DNA of 64,000 nt from CATOSP01 sp965197545. Its GTDB lineage: Bacteria > Chloroflexota > Dehalococcoidia > Lucifugimonadales > UBA3495. The notes under the pieces were generated by a model, which made no database searches, was not told the origin of the DNA, and was given only the letters and a program-made list of their open reading frames with translations. Position 1 is the stretch's first letter. Every line of letters starts with the position of its first letter. The position numbers and the translations under genes were made by a program. The stretch is from the NCBI GenBank assembly GCA_965197545.1, contig CBDANJ010000008.1, forward strand, positions 1,426,001 through 1,490,000. The letters are read 5' to 3'. This document shows, piece after piece, positions 56,423 through 64,000 of the stretch.

Positions 56423-57350
56423 CGCGTCTGCCTCGCCTGGGCCCCCGGTTCCTGGAACGTTCCAACATGGTGCGGACCGGCTCGCCCCGCACCATCTCGA
56501 TGTCGTCCTGGTATTTGAGCATGATTCCCATGGTATCGTCGATGACCTGTGGGTCAAGCTCCGTCTGGTTCAGGGCTACCAGCGCGGCGGTCCAGTCCAG
56601 GGTTTCGGAAACCCCGGGGATCTTATACAGTTCCGTCTCCCGCAGCTCCTGCACGAACCCGGTCACCTGCTCCGCCAGCCGGCGGGGGGCGTCCGGTACC
56701 CTGTTGGAGATAATCTGCATCTCTTTTTGGAAGTCGGGGTAGTCTATCCAGTAGTAGAGGCAACGCCGCTTGAGTGCGTCGTGTATCTCGCGGGTCCGGT
56801 TGGACGTAATGATGACAATCGGGGGATGTGCCGCTTTGTATGCGCCAAGTTCGGGAATGGTGATCTGGTAGTCTCCTAATAGCTCCAGCAAGAACCCCTC
56901 GAACTCCTCGTCGGCACGGTCCAACTCGTCGATTAGCAACACTGGGGACTTCTCCCGGCTTTCATCGATGGCTTGCAGCAGCGGACGCTTGATTAGAAAC
57001 CTTTCGCTGAAGAGGTCTTCGGTGGCTTCCTGGCGGTCTACGTCTCCACCCGCCTCCATGAGCCGAATTTCCAGGATTTGCCTGCTGTGGTTCCACTCGT
57101 ATACGGCATGGTTGATGTCCAACCCCTCGTAGCACTGGAGACGGATCAGCTCGGTATCCAGGGCGGAGGCCAGGGCGCGGGCGATTTCGGTTTTTCCGAC
57201 GCCTGCCTCTCCTTCCAGCAGCAAGGGGCGTTGCAACTTTAGAGCCAAGAATATGGGCACGGCCAGGCTGCGGTCGCTGATATAAAGCTGGTCCCGCAAG
57301 AGTTGTTGGACCTCATCAATGGAGGCTGGGGCAATGTTTGTGGTAGTCAC
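56406..57350 (-). CDS. AAA ATPase, CoxD/MoxR type
   Basis: About 314 residues from a GTG at 57350 with GGAG five bases ahead. Walker A is GEAGVGKTE (about 47-55), Walker B is VLLIDELDRAD, and the sensor region is PPIVIITSNRTREIHDALKR, followed by the arginine-rich lid. It ends in a glycine/arginine-rich tail (RRGRRGGGGG). It overlaps the VWA protein gene, and the two form the usual MoxR/VWA chaperone pair. A longer open frame exists upstream, without ribosome binding site. Confidence 0.9.
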   Translation of the reverse strand: MTTTNIAPASIDEVQQLLRDQLYISDRSLAVPIFLALKLQRPLLLEGEAGVGKTEIARALASALDTELIRLQCYEGLDINHAVYEWNHSRQILEIRLMEAGGDVDRQEATEDLFSERFLIKRPLLQAIDESREKSPVLLIDELDRADEEFEGFLLELLGDYQITIPELGAYKAAHPPIVIITSNRTREIHDALKRRCLYYWIDYPDFQKEMQIISNRVPDAPRRLAEQVTGFVQELRETELYKIPGVSETLDWTAALVALNQTELDPQVIDDTMGIMLKYQDDIEMVRGEPVRTMLERSRNRGPRRGRRGGGGG

Positions 57351-57518
57351 CGGGTCTCCAATCGGCAGGGCTCCCGGTCGAGGGACGGCCCTGAGCATCT
57401 CAAGTTCGGGTGAAACCCATTGTACAGCACTGCCCCGTAGCCCACCATAAGAGGCGCGCTCGCCGAGGGCGCTGAGGTCTTCAAAATAAAAGGGCGATAA
57501 GGCCATTGACCCCGCTAT

Positions 57519-57618
57519 GAAACTACCTCAAAACGAGGCTTCCCAAATGTCTCCCCCTTTCGCAAAAGGGGGATTTCGCCTCTGTCTAAGCCTGTTCGTT
57601 CAGTTTTGAGATAGTTAC
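57519..57618. mobile_element. 100-bp MITE with GAAACTACCTCAAAAC ends
   Basis: GAAACTACCTCAAAAC and the complement of GTAACTATCTCAAAAC are its ends. An internal CCCCCTTT/AAAGGGGG pair makes a further hairpin. Same family as the element at 30811-31168. TA is present just outside both ends. Confidence 0.75.
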
Positions 57619-57700
57619 TAAGGATGAGCGGAACATGTTCAGACCGGGGCTAGGGGCAAAACCCGGATGATCCGGCATTTGCGAAAAGGAGAAGTTGTTG

Positions 57701-58348
57701 TCAGAGGGCAGGGTGTACGAAGTGGGAGCGGAAGTAACGCTGAACAAGTCGGCGGAGCCGGGTCCAGTGGTCGTCCATCTCGTCCCTCTCAAGGGGAGTC
57801 AACTCGTTGTAGTACTTTCCGAATTGGGGGAAATGCCAGAGGCTGAAGACCCAGAATCCTGGAATGGCAGACTCCGGGCCAGGACTCTCCGCGATCCTGC
57901 CGGTCGCGCCCCGCAGTTCCCAGGACACCAGCGGTTTTCCCTTGTGGGCTATGGCCAGGGACTCCATCCAGGACGCTTCCCGCTGCGCTCCCCGGTGCTG
58001 TTGCATCAGCTCCAGCAGGCGGCGGACACGTTCGTTGTCGTCGGCTGCCGGGCCGGCGAACCTGTGGGTGTACCGGCTCTCCCAGCCGAAACCCAAAGAA
58101 GGCAGCGCCAGACCTCCATCCGATGCGATAGCCAACATGGACCCAGCCTTCGACCATTCGGTTGCTTTGGACCGGGCGATTGCCTCGTGGGTGTCCTGGC
58201 TCTCGTCCGGGTCTGCCCACACTCCCGCTTCATCGGGAGAAATCGGAGTCAACGGGAGACCTTCCAGCAGCCAACGCAAAGTTTCCTGCTTGGCCCGATT
58301 TCCCGTCGCCAGGAGGATCTGGGTGTGTCCGGGGTTGTCCTGTGCCAT
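57701..58348 (-). CDS. Non-canonical purine NTP pyrophosphatase-like (RdgB/HAM1)
   Basis: A 215-residue protein. ILLATGNRAKQETLRWLL is the HAM1 N-terminus with the nucleotide-binding Asn and Lys; then come TPISPDEAG, EAIARSKATEWSKA, LAIASDGGLALPSLG (the Asp/Gly motif) and AGPAADDNERVRRLLELM. The C-terminal part differs from the canonical SHR motif (FPQFGKYYNELTPLERDEMD). The family hydrolyses ITP, XTP and dITP to monophosphates and clears damaged nucleotides. The start is the ATG at 58348; the longer frame upstream has no support. Confidence 0.8.
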   Translation of the reverse strand: MAQDNPGHTQILLATGNRAKQETLRWLLEGLPLTPISPDEAGVWADPDESQDTHEAIARSKATEWSKAGSMLAIASDGGLALPSLGFGWESRYTHRFAGPAADDNERVRRLLELMQQHRGAQREASWMESLAIAHKGKPLVSWELRGATGRIAESPGPESAIPGFWVFSLWHFPQFGKYYNELTPLERDEMDDHWTRLRRLVQRYFRSHFVHPAL

Positions 58349-58364
58349 CGGGGACGGTGTTACT

Positions 58365-59045
58365 TCAGAGGACTCGGGCGACGGCGCGAGTGGCTGCTCC
58401 GTCACCGCCCAACAGCTTGAGAGGCAGGGCCCAGAGTTCGAAATTGAGCCCAACCAACTGGTCCAGGTTAATCAGGTTTTCAATAAGTGGGATTCCCTGT
58501 CCCAGCAATAGGCGGTGTACCGGGAAGTCGTTGATGGTGGACTGGGGCGTAGGCGGGTGCTTGTCTATGGGAAAGTCCACCGCCACCGCGTTGACGCCGT
58601 TGTCGGCCAGGTATGCCGCGCCCTCGGTGCTTAGATAGGGACCATCCGAGTAGAAGCGGGGAGCGCCGGACTCGGATTGCGCCCAGCCGGTGAACAATAC
58701 GGTGATCTTGCCTTCTACATCGGCGGGACCGCCGCCCGCCTGGCGCAGGTCCTCAATGGAGATGGGTGTCTGGCTCTTGGCAAGTTGACGCAGGTCCAAC
58801 AGCGTGGCAGGCCCCATGTACCGGTCCAATGACATGTCCTCAACCGTCGTCCCGTCCGGGTGAAAGTGGTACGGCGCGTCCACGTGGGTGCCTATATGGG
58901 TTGCCAGGGTCAGCTTGGTATTGGACCGGGCGTGGCTTTCGTGGGTCTGAAGGGGTGACATGCAAACGCCGATGAGACCCGGGACCGCACTAACGCGGTC
59001 GCTGCCCAGGGTTAGGGTCAGGTCGATTAGCCGGGTCATCGGCAA
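58365..59045 (-). CDS. Cyclase-family protein (kynurenine formamidase-like)
   Basis: A 226-residue protein with the metal-binding signature ATHIGTHVDAPYHFHPDG (HxGTHxD then H), the hallmark of the cyclase/kynurenine formamidase group. Later motifs include AVDFPIDKHPPTPQSTINDF and FPVHRLLLGQGIPLIENL. The family hydrolyses formamide or cyclic amides using zinc or manganese. It is 18 bases downstream of the MFS transporter gene, consistent with uptake followed by hydrolysis of one substrate. Confidence 0.9.
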   Translation of the reverse strand: MPMTRLIDLTLTLGSDRVSAVPGLIGVCMSPLQTHESHARSNTKLTLATHIGTHVDAPYHFHPDGTTVEDMSLDRYMGPATLLDLRQLAKSQTPISIEDLRQAGGGPADVEGKITVLFTGWAQSESGAPRFYSDGPYLSTEGAAYLADNGVNAVAVDFPIDKHPPTPQSTINDFPVHRLLLGQGIPLIENLINLDQLVGLNFELWALPLKLLGGDGAATRAVARVL

Positions 59046-59063
59046 CTCCTTCGGAAGCCGTGT

Positions 59064-60455
59064 CTAGCTGTCTCCCGCCGCGGGCGCTGGGGCCGCGGCG
59101 CCTGGGGTCTGCCTGACCGGTGGCGCGGTCCGGGCCTCGGGAGGCAGGGAGTTTTCCCAGTCTGGTATGAGTATTCGGGAAGTTGGTTCAAGGGTCGCAA
59201 TTACGGCCACGCCTCCAAGGCTGAAGAAGATGGACAAGGCGAGGATGGCCGAGTACGAACCGGTGAGGTAGATGACGGCCCCGGCAAGCGCGGTGGTGAT
59301 GGCGTGGCCCATAAGCGCTCCGGTCATCTGCCAACCGTAGCAGGTGCCCATGGGTCCGTTGCCGAAGTATTGCCGGTTGATTACCAGGTAACCTGTCCAT
59401 TCGCCGCCAAACCCCAGGCCAAACAGGGACGCGAAGAGGTAGAAAGCCCACATGTCCTGTGCCCAGAACAGTATGAAGACCGTCACTCCCTGGATGAACA
59501 GGCAGCTAGCCATTACCTTTCTGGGACCGTAGTTTTCAGCCAGCACCGGCGTGAGGAAGCGGCTAAGAATGCTTACCAAAGAGATCAGCGTAAGGATTCC
59601 CGCGGCGGCGGTCAGACTAAGACCCTGTTCCACCGCTATCGGAATGGAGAAGATGAGTACGATGCCATGGCCGGCGCATCCCAACGCATGCACCACCGGA
59701 AGGTTCCAAAAGGCCTTGGTGCGGCGCATGTGCTGGTTGAACGCCTTGACCCGCAGCTTTTCCATTGCGCTGCTGCGTTCAACAGGAGGCGGGTCCTGCG
59801 CGGAAGAGCCGTATGGCTTGAGGCCAATGTCCGCTGGACGGTTACGCAGGAAGGGCGTAAGCACGAGTATGATGCCACCGCCAACGACGCCCACTGCCTG
59901 GAAGGTCATATTCCATCCCGCGTTCTCCAAGAGGTAACCGAGCAGCGGGGCGAGGATGGCCGTCCCTATTCCTCCGGCAGCCCAAAGGATTCCAGTGCCC
60001 AGGCCCAGCCGCCGCCGAAACCATCCGCTGACAGACGCCATAAGCGGGACCATTGAAATTGACTGGGTTGAAGCCAGCAGGACTCCGAAGACGATGAAGA
60101 ACTGCCAGAGCTCGGTCACCGATCCAAGCAGCACCATGCTGACCAGGTAGAGGACGCCACCCAAGGCCATCATCTTCTGAGCGCCGAACCGGTCGCCCAG
60201 CCAGCCGCTAATAGGCGCGCAAACGGCTCCCACCAGGTAGTAGATGGACATGCCAATACCAATGACGCCGATGCTCCAGCCAAACTTGCCATCGGAGTCG
60301 GTGAGTGGGGGGATCATTATCCCGGCGGCCATGCCGATGGAACTTCCGATAATCTGGACCGCCGCCAAAACAGCGACGATAAGCCAGACGTAGTGGATGC
60401 CCCTGGGAAGCCGTGTGGGGATGATACCGGACCGTGTCTCGTTTAATTCTGCCAA
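59064..60455 (-). CDS. MFS transporter (monocarboxylate/oxalate-formate type)
   Basis: A 463-residue twelve-helix transporter. The helix 2-3 loop is GWLGDRFGAQKMMALG, and FRRRLGLGTGILWAAGGIGT is typical of the oxalate/formate and monocarboxylate branch of the superfamily. A long basic middle loop follows (ADIGLKPYGSSAQDPPPVER). The C-terminus is cytoplasmic and rich in Pro and Ala. It lies just upstream of the cyclase gene on the same strand. The substrate is unproven; a small organic acid is the likeliest. Confidence 0.9.
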   Translation of the reverse strand: MAELNETRSGIIPTRLPRGIHYVWLIVAVLAAVQIIGSSIGMAAGIMIPPLTDSDGKFGWSIGVIGIGMSIYYLVGAVCAPISGWLGDRFGAQKMMALGGVLYLVSMVLLGSVTELWQFFIVFGVLLASTQSISMVPLMASVSGWFRRRLGLGTGILWAAGGIGTAILAPLLGYLLENAGWNMTFQAVGVVGGGIILVLTPFLRNRPADIGLKPYGSSAQDPPPVERSSAMEKLRVKAFNQHMRRTKAFWNLPVVHALGCAGHGIVLIFSIPIAVEQGLSLTAAAGILTLISLVSILSRFLTPVLAENYGPRKVMASCLFIQGVTVFILFWAQDMWAFYLFASLFGLGFGGEWTGYLVINRQYFGNGPMGTCYGWQMTGALMGHAITTALAGAVIYLTGSYSAILALSIFFSLGGVAVIATLEPTSRILIPDWENSLPPEARTAPPVRQTPGAAAPAPAAGDS

Positions 60456-60598
60456 GAGTTGCTCTTGTGGGACTCCTTAACGCAAATCCAAGCCCGGCTG
60501 TCACGGCGGATGCCGTACGCCTGGCGTCCCAGGTCGGGGGCTGTGGGTTCCGTCCGAAATTCTAGATTGCGGACTTCAAACGGCGGGGCCAGCAGGCG

Positions 60599-60895
60599 CT
60601 AATGCAGGGGGCAGGCCTTCAGGAGCGCGTTACCCCACCATGTGTCAGATGCCGCCTGATCGCCGCTACCGAAGAATGCGTTGGGATCGAATGGCGCGTA
60701 TTCGGTCTTCTGCTCGGCGATGGCCGAGAAATTCACGGCTCCGCCCGGAAGGGCTATGGCGATGGCCCGGTCACGCGACTCCGCGTCTACCGACACGGCC
60801 CACGCTCCGAAAAAGATCAGGAGCGCGACCACAGCCACAACCGCAACCAAGAAGGAGAGCGGGAAAGGGACTCGTTTTAACGGCTCTGGTTGCAT
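60599..60895 (-). CDS. Small exported/membrane-anchored protein near sulfite-oxidase-type enzyme
   Basis: A 98-residue protein with a single strong hydrophobic segment (FPLSFLVAVVAVVALLIFFG) and a soluble tail ending ASDTWWGNALLKACPLH. It may be a membrane anchor or small subunit for the adjoining sulfite-oxidase-type enzyme, 29 bases upstream. It has no haem motif. No family is recognised. Confidence 0.6.
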   Translation of the reverse strand: MQPEPLKRVPFPLSFLVAVVAVVALLIFFGAWAVSVDAESRDRAIAIALPGGAVNFSAIAEQKTEYAPFDPNAFFGSGDQAASDTWWGNALLKACPLH

Positions 60896-60924
60896 GTTTC
60901 ACCGCGCGGACAGGTAGATTCGGT

Positions 60925-62031
60925 CTACTGTACATCCACCTCGAAGGGAAAGACCATGTTGTTGCCATAGCCGCGCCCATCCCACTGGTTGGGGAATTCG
61001 ATCGGCTGGGTCTCGCCCTTGTCGTTGGTGGCCCGGCTCATGATGGTGTAGTTGCCCGGCCCAGGGGGATTCCAATGGTGCTCCCACCGGTACCAGGAAT
61101 AACCGCTGCGGGGGTGAAGCACGTCTACAGGAGCCCAGGTTGCGCCGCCGTCGGCGCTGATCTCGACTCCGGTGACTTGGTCCTCGCCGGACCATGCGGC
61201 CCCGGCCAACTGGTAGCCCTTTCTGGAGACCACCTCTCCAGGGAGGGGGTTGGTGATGATCGACTTGACCTTCATCTTGGTCAGGTAGGTATAGTAATTG
61301 TCGGCTTCGGGACCGTTTACCGTCATGTACCGCTCGGTCATGTAGAAGCCCTTGAATTCGTGGTCTAGAACATGGATGCCGACCAGCCATTTGATAGAGG
61401 TCATGCCGTACCAGCCGGGCACCAGCAGCCGGACCGGGAAACCGTGAGGCGGGGGCAGTTGCTCTCCGTTCATCTCGTAGGCGAGAAGGGTATCTGGGTG
61501 AGTGGCCTTCGCCACGGAAAGGCTCCGCTCGTAAGTGACTTCCGGGGGGTCTCCCACGGTCTCGTCGGGACCGTGGTCCGCGCCCTCGAACATCACTTCG
61601 ACCGCGGAGTCCTTGACGCCTGCCCTGGCCAGAACGTCGGCTAGGGACACGCCTGCCCACTCCGCGTTGCCCATAATGCCGTGACCCTTGATCTGTTCCA
61701 TCACGGAGCTGGTGCGCGTGGACCTGCCCCAGTATTCGGGCACCGGGCTGTTGCCGCAGCACTCGAAAGTGACTTGGAACGTCTTCTTCGGCATATCCAG
61801 GAGGTCCTGGTAGCTGAGGCTGAGCGGGTTGTCGACCTGGCCGTCGACCACCAACCGGTAGGTGTCCGTGTCGATCTTGGGGACCTCCCGCCAGTGGTTG
61901 CGGATATAGAACAGGTCATTGGGAACGATGTTCTCCTGCAACGCCTGTGGAGGGGCGGCAAATGTCCTGTAACCTGCGTTGGTTGGGATTATTTGCGGTG
62001 TAACTTCGGTGCGGGTCTTTTCAATCGTCAT
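60925..62031 (-). CDS. Sulfite-oxidase-family molybdenum enzyme
   Basis: A 368-residue protein with the SUOX molybdopterin domain: FYIRNHWREVPKID, SLSYQDLLDMPKKTFQVTFE, CCGN with the molybdenum-binding Cys near 92, NAEWAGVSLADVLARAGVKD, LPPPHGFPVRLLVPGWYGMT and VKWL-type SIKWLVGIHVLD. The C-terminal dimerisation domain follows (AWSGEDQVTGVEISADGGATW). There is no haem domain and no signal peptide. It differs from its neighbour at 62506 in the catalytic segment (FECCGN against MECSGSD), so the two enzymes may act on different substrates. Confidence 0.93.
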   Translation of the reverse strand: MTIEKTRTEVTPQIIPTNAGYRTFAAPPQALQENIVPNDLFYIRNHWREVPKIDTDTYRLVVDGQVDNPLSLSYQDLLDMPKKTFQVTFECCGNSPVPEYWGRSTRTSSVMEQIKGHGIMGNAEWAGVSLADVLARAGVKDSAVEVMFEGADHGPDETVGDPPEVTYERSLSVAKATHPDTLLAYEMNGEQLPPPHGFPVRLLVPGWYGMTSIKWLVGIHVLDHEFKGFYMTERYMTVNGPEADNYYTYLTKMKVKSIITNPLPGEVVSRKGYQLAGAAWSGEDQVTGVEISADGGATWAPVDVLHPRSGYSWYRWEHHWNPPGPGNYTIMSRATNDKGETQPIEFPNQWDGRGYGNNMVFPFEVDVQ

Positions 62032-62065
62032 AGTCTCCTCCTATGAATGGTCCAAGCGGAGATTC

Positions 62066-62095
62066 ACGGTTTTATTCCAGACGGTTTTATTCCAG
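62066..62095. repeat. 15-nt tandem duplication at the cupin stop codon
   Basis: ACGGTTTTATTCCAG twice in a row. The duplicated unit includes the stop codon of the cupin gene, so a second in-frame stop follows the first. Confidence 0.9.
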
Positions 62096-62437
62096 GTAGC
62101 TTGTTTCTAGTTCGGCTGCCGGATAAGTTACCATCAACCGGACAGGAATCCAGAGCTTGTTCACCAGCTTATAGGGTACCCCTGGTGGGACCACCAAGGT
62201 AACCCCGGCCCTTACCGTGGTCAACTCATCGTCCAAGACGATTTGAACCGCCCCAGACATAACCATGACGGCGATGTCGGTAGGGTGGGTCTGGAGGCGG
62301 CCTTCCCATCCGGGTTGAAGCTCGACCTCTTTGATTGTCAGGGATACGGCGCCCTGTTCGCTGGAAACCAGTGTGCGTTCGCGCGCGTAGTCTACCACCG
62401 ATGACATGGGCACCGCACTGTTCTCGATAATCGGCAT
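62087..62437 (-). CDS. Small cupin-domain protein
   Basis: A 116-residue single cupin: VSLTIKEVELQPGWEGRLQTHPTD has the first motif with the metal-binding His, and TLVVPPGVPYKLVNKLWIPV the second, missing one of the usual ligands (no His pair seen in the first motif). Function unknown; small cupins often bind metal or act as isomerases. It lies between the two sulfite-oxidase-type genes, all on the same strand. Confidence 0.8.
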   Translation of the reverse strand: MPIIENSAVPMSSVVDYARERTLVSSEQGAVSLTIKEVELQPGWEGRLQTHPTDIAVMVMSGAVQIVLDDELTTVRAGVTLVVPPGVPYKLVNKLWIPVRLMVTYPAAELETSYLE

Positions 62438-62460
62438 TTAGACCCCTTTCTGGATACTGC

Positions 62461-62512
62461 CGGCGAATAGTTGAAATAGACTATTCGCCGGACTATTCAG
62501 CCGGACTATTCA
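62461..62512. repeat. Hairpin plus tandem 13-mers
   Basis: A perfect 11-bp pair (CGGCGAATAGT with ACTATTCGCCG) at 62461-62490, followed by two more copies of CCGGACTATTC. It lies directly after the stop of the molybdenum enzyme gene on the minus strand, so it may terminate that transcript. There is no T-run. Confidence 0.6.
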
Positions 62513-63699
62513 ATCGTGATGTCATAGCCGACGACGGCGCTGAAATTCTTCCGCATATTATTATAGCGCGGCTCTTGGGACTGGACTCTGCCTGCCGCAT
62601 CGGTTGCGCGTGACATTACCTTGTATTGGCCTGGCTTGTCAGCGTCCCAAAGGTAGGACCAGCGGACCCACATCCAACGGTCGATGGGCTCCTCCAGGCG
62701 CGCGGATTGCCAGGCGCTGCCCCCGTCCACCGATACTTCCACCTGGGTGATAGTCCCGCCGCCGCTCCAGGCGTAACCGCGGACCACATGGGTACCTCTG
62801 GGCAGGGTGTCGGTGTCGTCGTTGGGCTGGGTGACCATGGACTTGACGCCGATGGTGGTGATGAGTTCCTTGTTCGGGTCGTCGGGTGAATCGCCGTAAT
62901 AGTAGAAGTTGTAGTGGTACCAGCAATCGGGCTCATGGTCCAATACCTCCAACTTCCACAACCACTTCACCGACCAGTTCCCCGACCAACCGGGCACCAG
63001 CAAACGCACCGGGGCCCCGTGGAGGTGCTCCAGCATTTGTCCGTTCTGGGCCACGGCCAGCAGAGTGTCCGGGTGCAGGGCTTTTTCAAGGGGCAGACCC
63101 TTGTCGTAGAAGAAGGGCTGAGTGCCCTCGGCTGCCGAGGCCGGGACGCCCTTGTCCCAACCCTCGGCCCGGACATGCGTGGCGCGGCCGGTTAGCCCAG
63201 CCTCGTTCAGGACCGCCGCCAGGGGAACGCCGGTCCACTCGCTGGCGCTGAGGATCATCCGTTCCTGATTGCGGGAAGGCCTGGCCCCCTCACCCTTAAA
63301 ATACTCGAAGTAAGTGGCGTCGCTGCCCGAGCATTCCATGATCGTGCGGACTGTGCGGCCTGGGAATTGCCGCAGGCTGTCGTAATCTATAGTCAGCGGG
63401 TTCTTTACTTCCCCCTCTACTTTCAGGGACCACTTGTCGGTTGAGACCACTTCCGGGATGGCGAAGTGCTGCACCACGTAATGCAGTTCCGTAGGGGTAA
63501 TGAGGCCTTCCAGGTCCATTACGGGAGTGCGCACCCGTTGGACTCGGCCCTCGTCATCCAGCAGATTTACCGGGTTCACCTTTGAACTGGGCCATCCGTA
63601 CCATTGCCCCAGCGAATGGGGGTTGGTTGACTGCGGCCCTCCGGGGCCATCCATCTGTAGGAAGTCGGGGACTGCCCCCTCGTCCTGCCTGGTAGCCAT
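62506..63699 (-). CDS. Sulfite-oxidase-family molybdenum enzyme, second copy
   Basis: A 397-residue relative of the enzyme at 60925. Motifs: PTELHYVVQHFAIPEVVSTD, then PLTIDYDSLRQFPGRTVRTI and MECSGSD with the molybdenum-binding Cys near 120, SASEWTGVPLAAVLNEAGLT, HGAPVRLLVPGWSGNWSVKW, and the C-terminal VEVSVDGGSAWQSARLEEP. Residues 130-145 (FKGEGARPSRNQER) and 190-210 are extra. No export signal is visible. The GGAGG upstream of the ATG is good. Confidence 0.93.
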   Translation of the reverse strand: MATRQDEGAVPDFLQMDGPGGPQSTNPHSLGQWYGWPSSKVNPVNLLDDEGRVQRVRTPVMDLEGLITPTELHYVVQHFAIPEVVSTDKWSLKVEGEVKNPLTIDYDSLRQFPGRTVRTIMECSGSDATYFEYFKGEGARPSRNQERMILSASEWTGVPLAAVLNEAGLTGRATHVRAEGWDKGVPASAAEGTQPFFYDKGLPLEKALHPDTLLAVAQNGQMLEHLHGAPVRLLVPGWSGNWSVKWLWKLEVLDHEPDCWYHYNFYYYGDSPDDPNKELITTIGVKSMVTQPNDDTDTLPRGTHVVRGYAWSGGGTITQVEVSVDGGSAWQSARLEEPIDRWMWVRWSYLWDADKPGQYKVMSRATDAAGRVQSQEPRYNNMRKNFSAVVGYDITIE

Positions 63700-63739
63700 T
63701 ATCGAATCCTCCTAAGCGGCCTCTTAGTATCGTAGGACA

Positions 63740-64000
63740 TTAGCTTTCGTACTTCTCTCCCAGGGCGGTTTCCCATCTGAGATAATTCATCATGTCGGCG
63801 TAATTGCGGTCCGGCCCCGACGCCACCAGGTCGTTGGGGGAGCCCATGACACCGGACAGCCCGGTCTCCACCGCCAGTCCGGCCCGTCTCCAGGCAGCCA
63901 TGCCGCCGTCCAGGGCCGAAACGTTTTGGTAACCCTGGCTTTGCAAAGCCGCGGCCGCCAGCACGGCGTTGGCCGTATCATTGGCGGTGACGGCGATGTT
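63740..64000 (-). CDS. Rhodanese-like protein, partial, no active-site cysteine seen
   Basis: The frame enters from the right edge and ends at 63740. NAVLAAAALQSQGYQNVSAL then DGGMAAWRRAGLAVETGLSG is the C-terminal half of a rhodanese domain. The active-site loop (normally CxxGxRS) aligns with TANDTAN, which has no Cys and no Arg, so sulfur transfer is unlikely. A tail of about 30 residues follows. Upstream of the two sulfite-oxidase-type genes, it may bind rather than transfer sulfur. Confidence 0.75.
   Translation of the reverse strand, partial: NIAVTANDTANAVLAAAALQSQGYQNVSALDGGMAAWRRAGLAVETGLSGVMGSPNDLVASGPDRNYADMMNYLRWETALGEKYES

Overview
The window is GC-rich bacterial DNA that alternates blocks of ordinary metabolic genes with blocks of insertion sequences (IS), non-autonomous repeats and decayed genes. 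No rRNA or other taxonomic marker is present. The gene mix (LLM flavin oxidoreductases, CaiB-type CoA transferase, CoxD/CoxE-type pair, P450 with ferredoxin, two sulfite-oxidase-type molybdenum enzymes, SMP-30, CocE hydrolase, oligopeptide-type ABC genes) resembles an uncultured Chloroflexota of the SAR202/Dehalococcoidia kind. That placement is an inference.

Layout. 0-2.8 kb: an ISAs1-type and an IS5-type element, both with broken transposases. 3.2-8.1 kb: a Hen1-Pnkp RNA-repair pair whose genes overlap by four bases, then an alpha/beta hydrolase. 8.2-12.2 kb: a GIY-YIG protein, then a degenerate unknown gene, an exonuclease/RecQ-type helicase pseudogene with four in-frame stops, and an SDR scrap. 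12.5-16.5 kb: lipoprotein binding protein plus two permeases of an ABC importer, without ATPases. 16.7-21.4 kb: minus-strand catabolic cluster (SDR, VOC, hydrolase, unknown, LLM oxidoreductase, dioxygenase beta pseudogene). 21.7-28.2 kb: accessory island with a large serine recombinase, a tRNA-like sequence, an unknown gene split by a MITE, a second IS5-type copy, and an IS inside a small membrane-protein gene. 28.8-30.1 kb: a Cys-rich mini-protein and an OsmC-type gene with an in-frame TGA at the catalytic cysteine position. 30.7-39.2 kb: MITEs, a PQQ-propeller lipoprotein, an MFS transporter, IS66 and ISAs1-type relics. 39.3-45.5 kb: CocE hydrolase, GDH subunit-3-like protein, radical SAM protein, SMP-30, signal peptidase I, Rieske ferredoxin. 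45.8-50.8 kb: tRNA-Ser with a decayed tyrosine integrase, an IS427-type element, a truncated phospholipase A2 and a broken secreted PPC-domain gene. 51.1-64 kb: a long minus-strand metabolic run ending in two sulfite-oxidase-type enzymes, a cupin and a rhodanese-like protein.

Three signals stand out. (1) A family of 23-26-nt hairpins that begin AGCC and interrupt reading frames always at a NAG^G target. Nine independent sites (eleven copies) are seen, nearly all inside transposase genes, and the stem sequences differ between copies while staying self-complementary. (2) A probable selenocysteine codon in the OsmC-type gene. (3) Repeated 8-16-nt tandem duplications, several of which knock transposase genes out of frame. 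At least four families of short inverted-repeat elements are also present, one with a perfect 10-bp target duplication and ISAs1-like ends.
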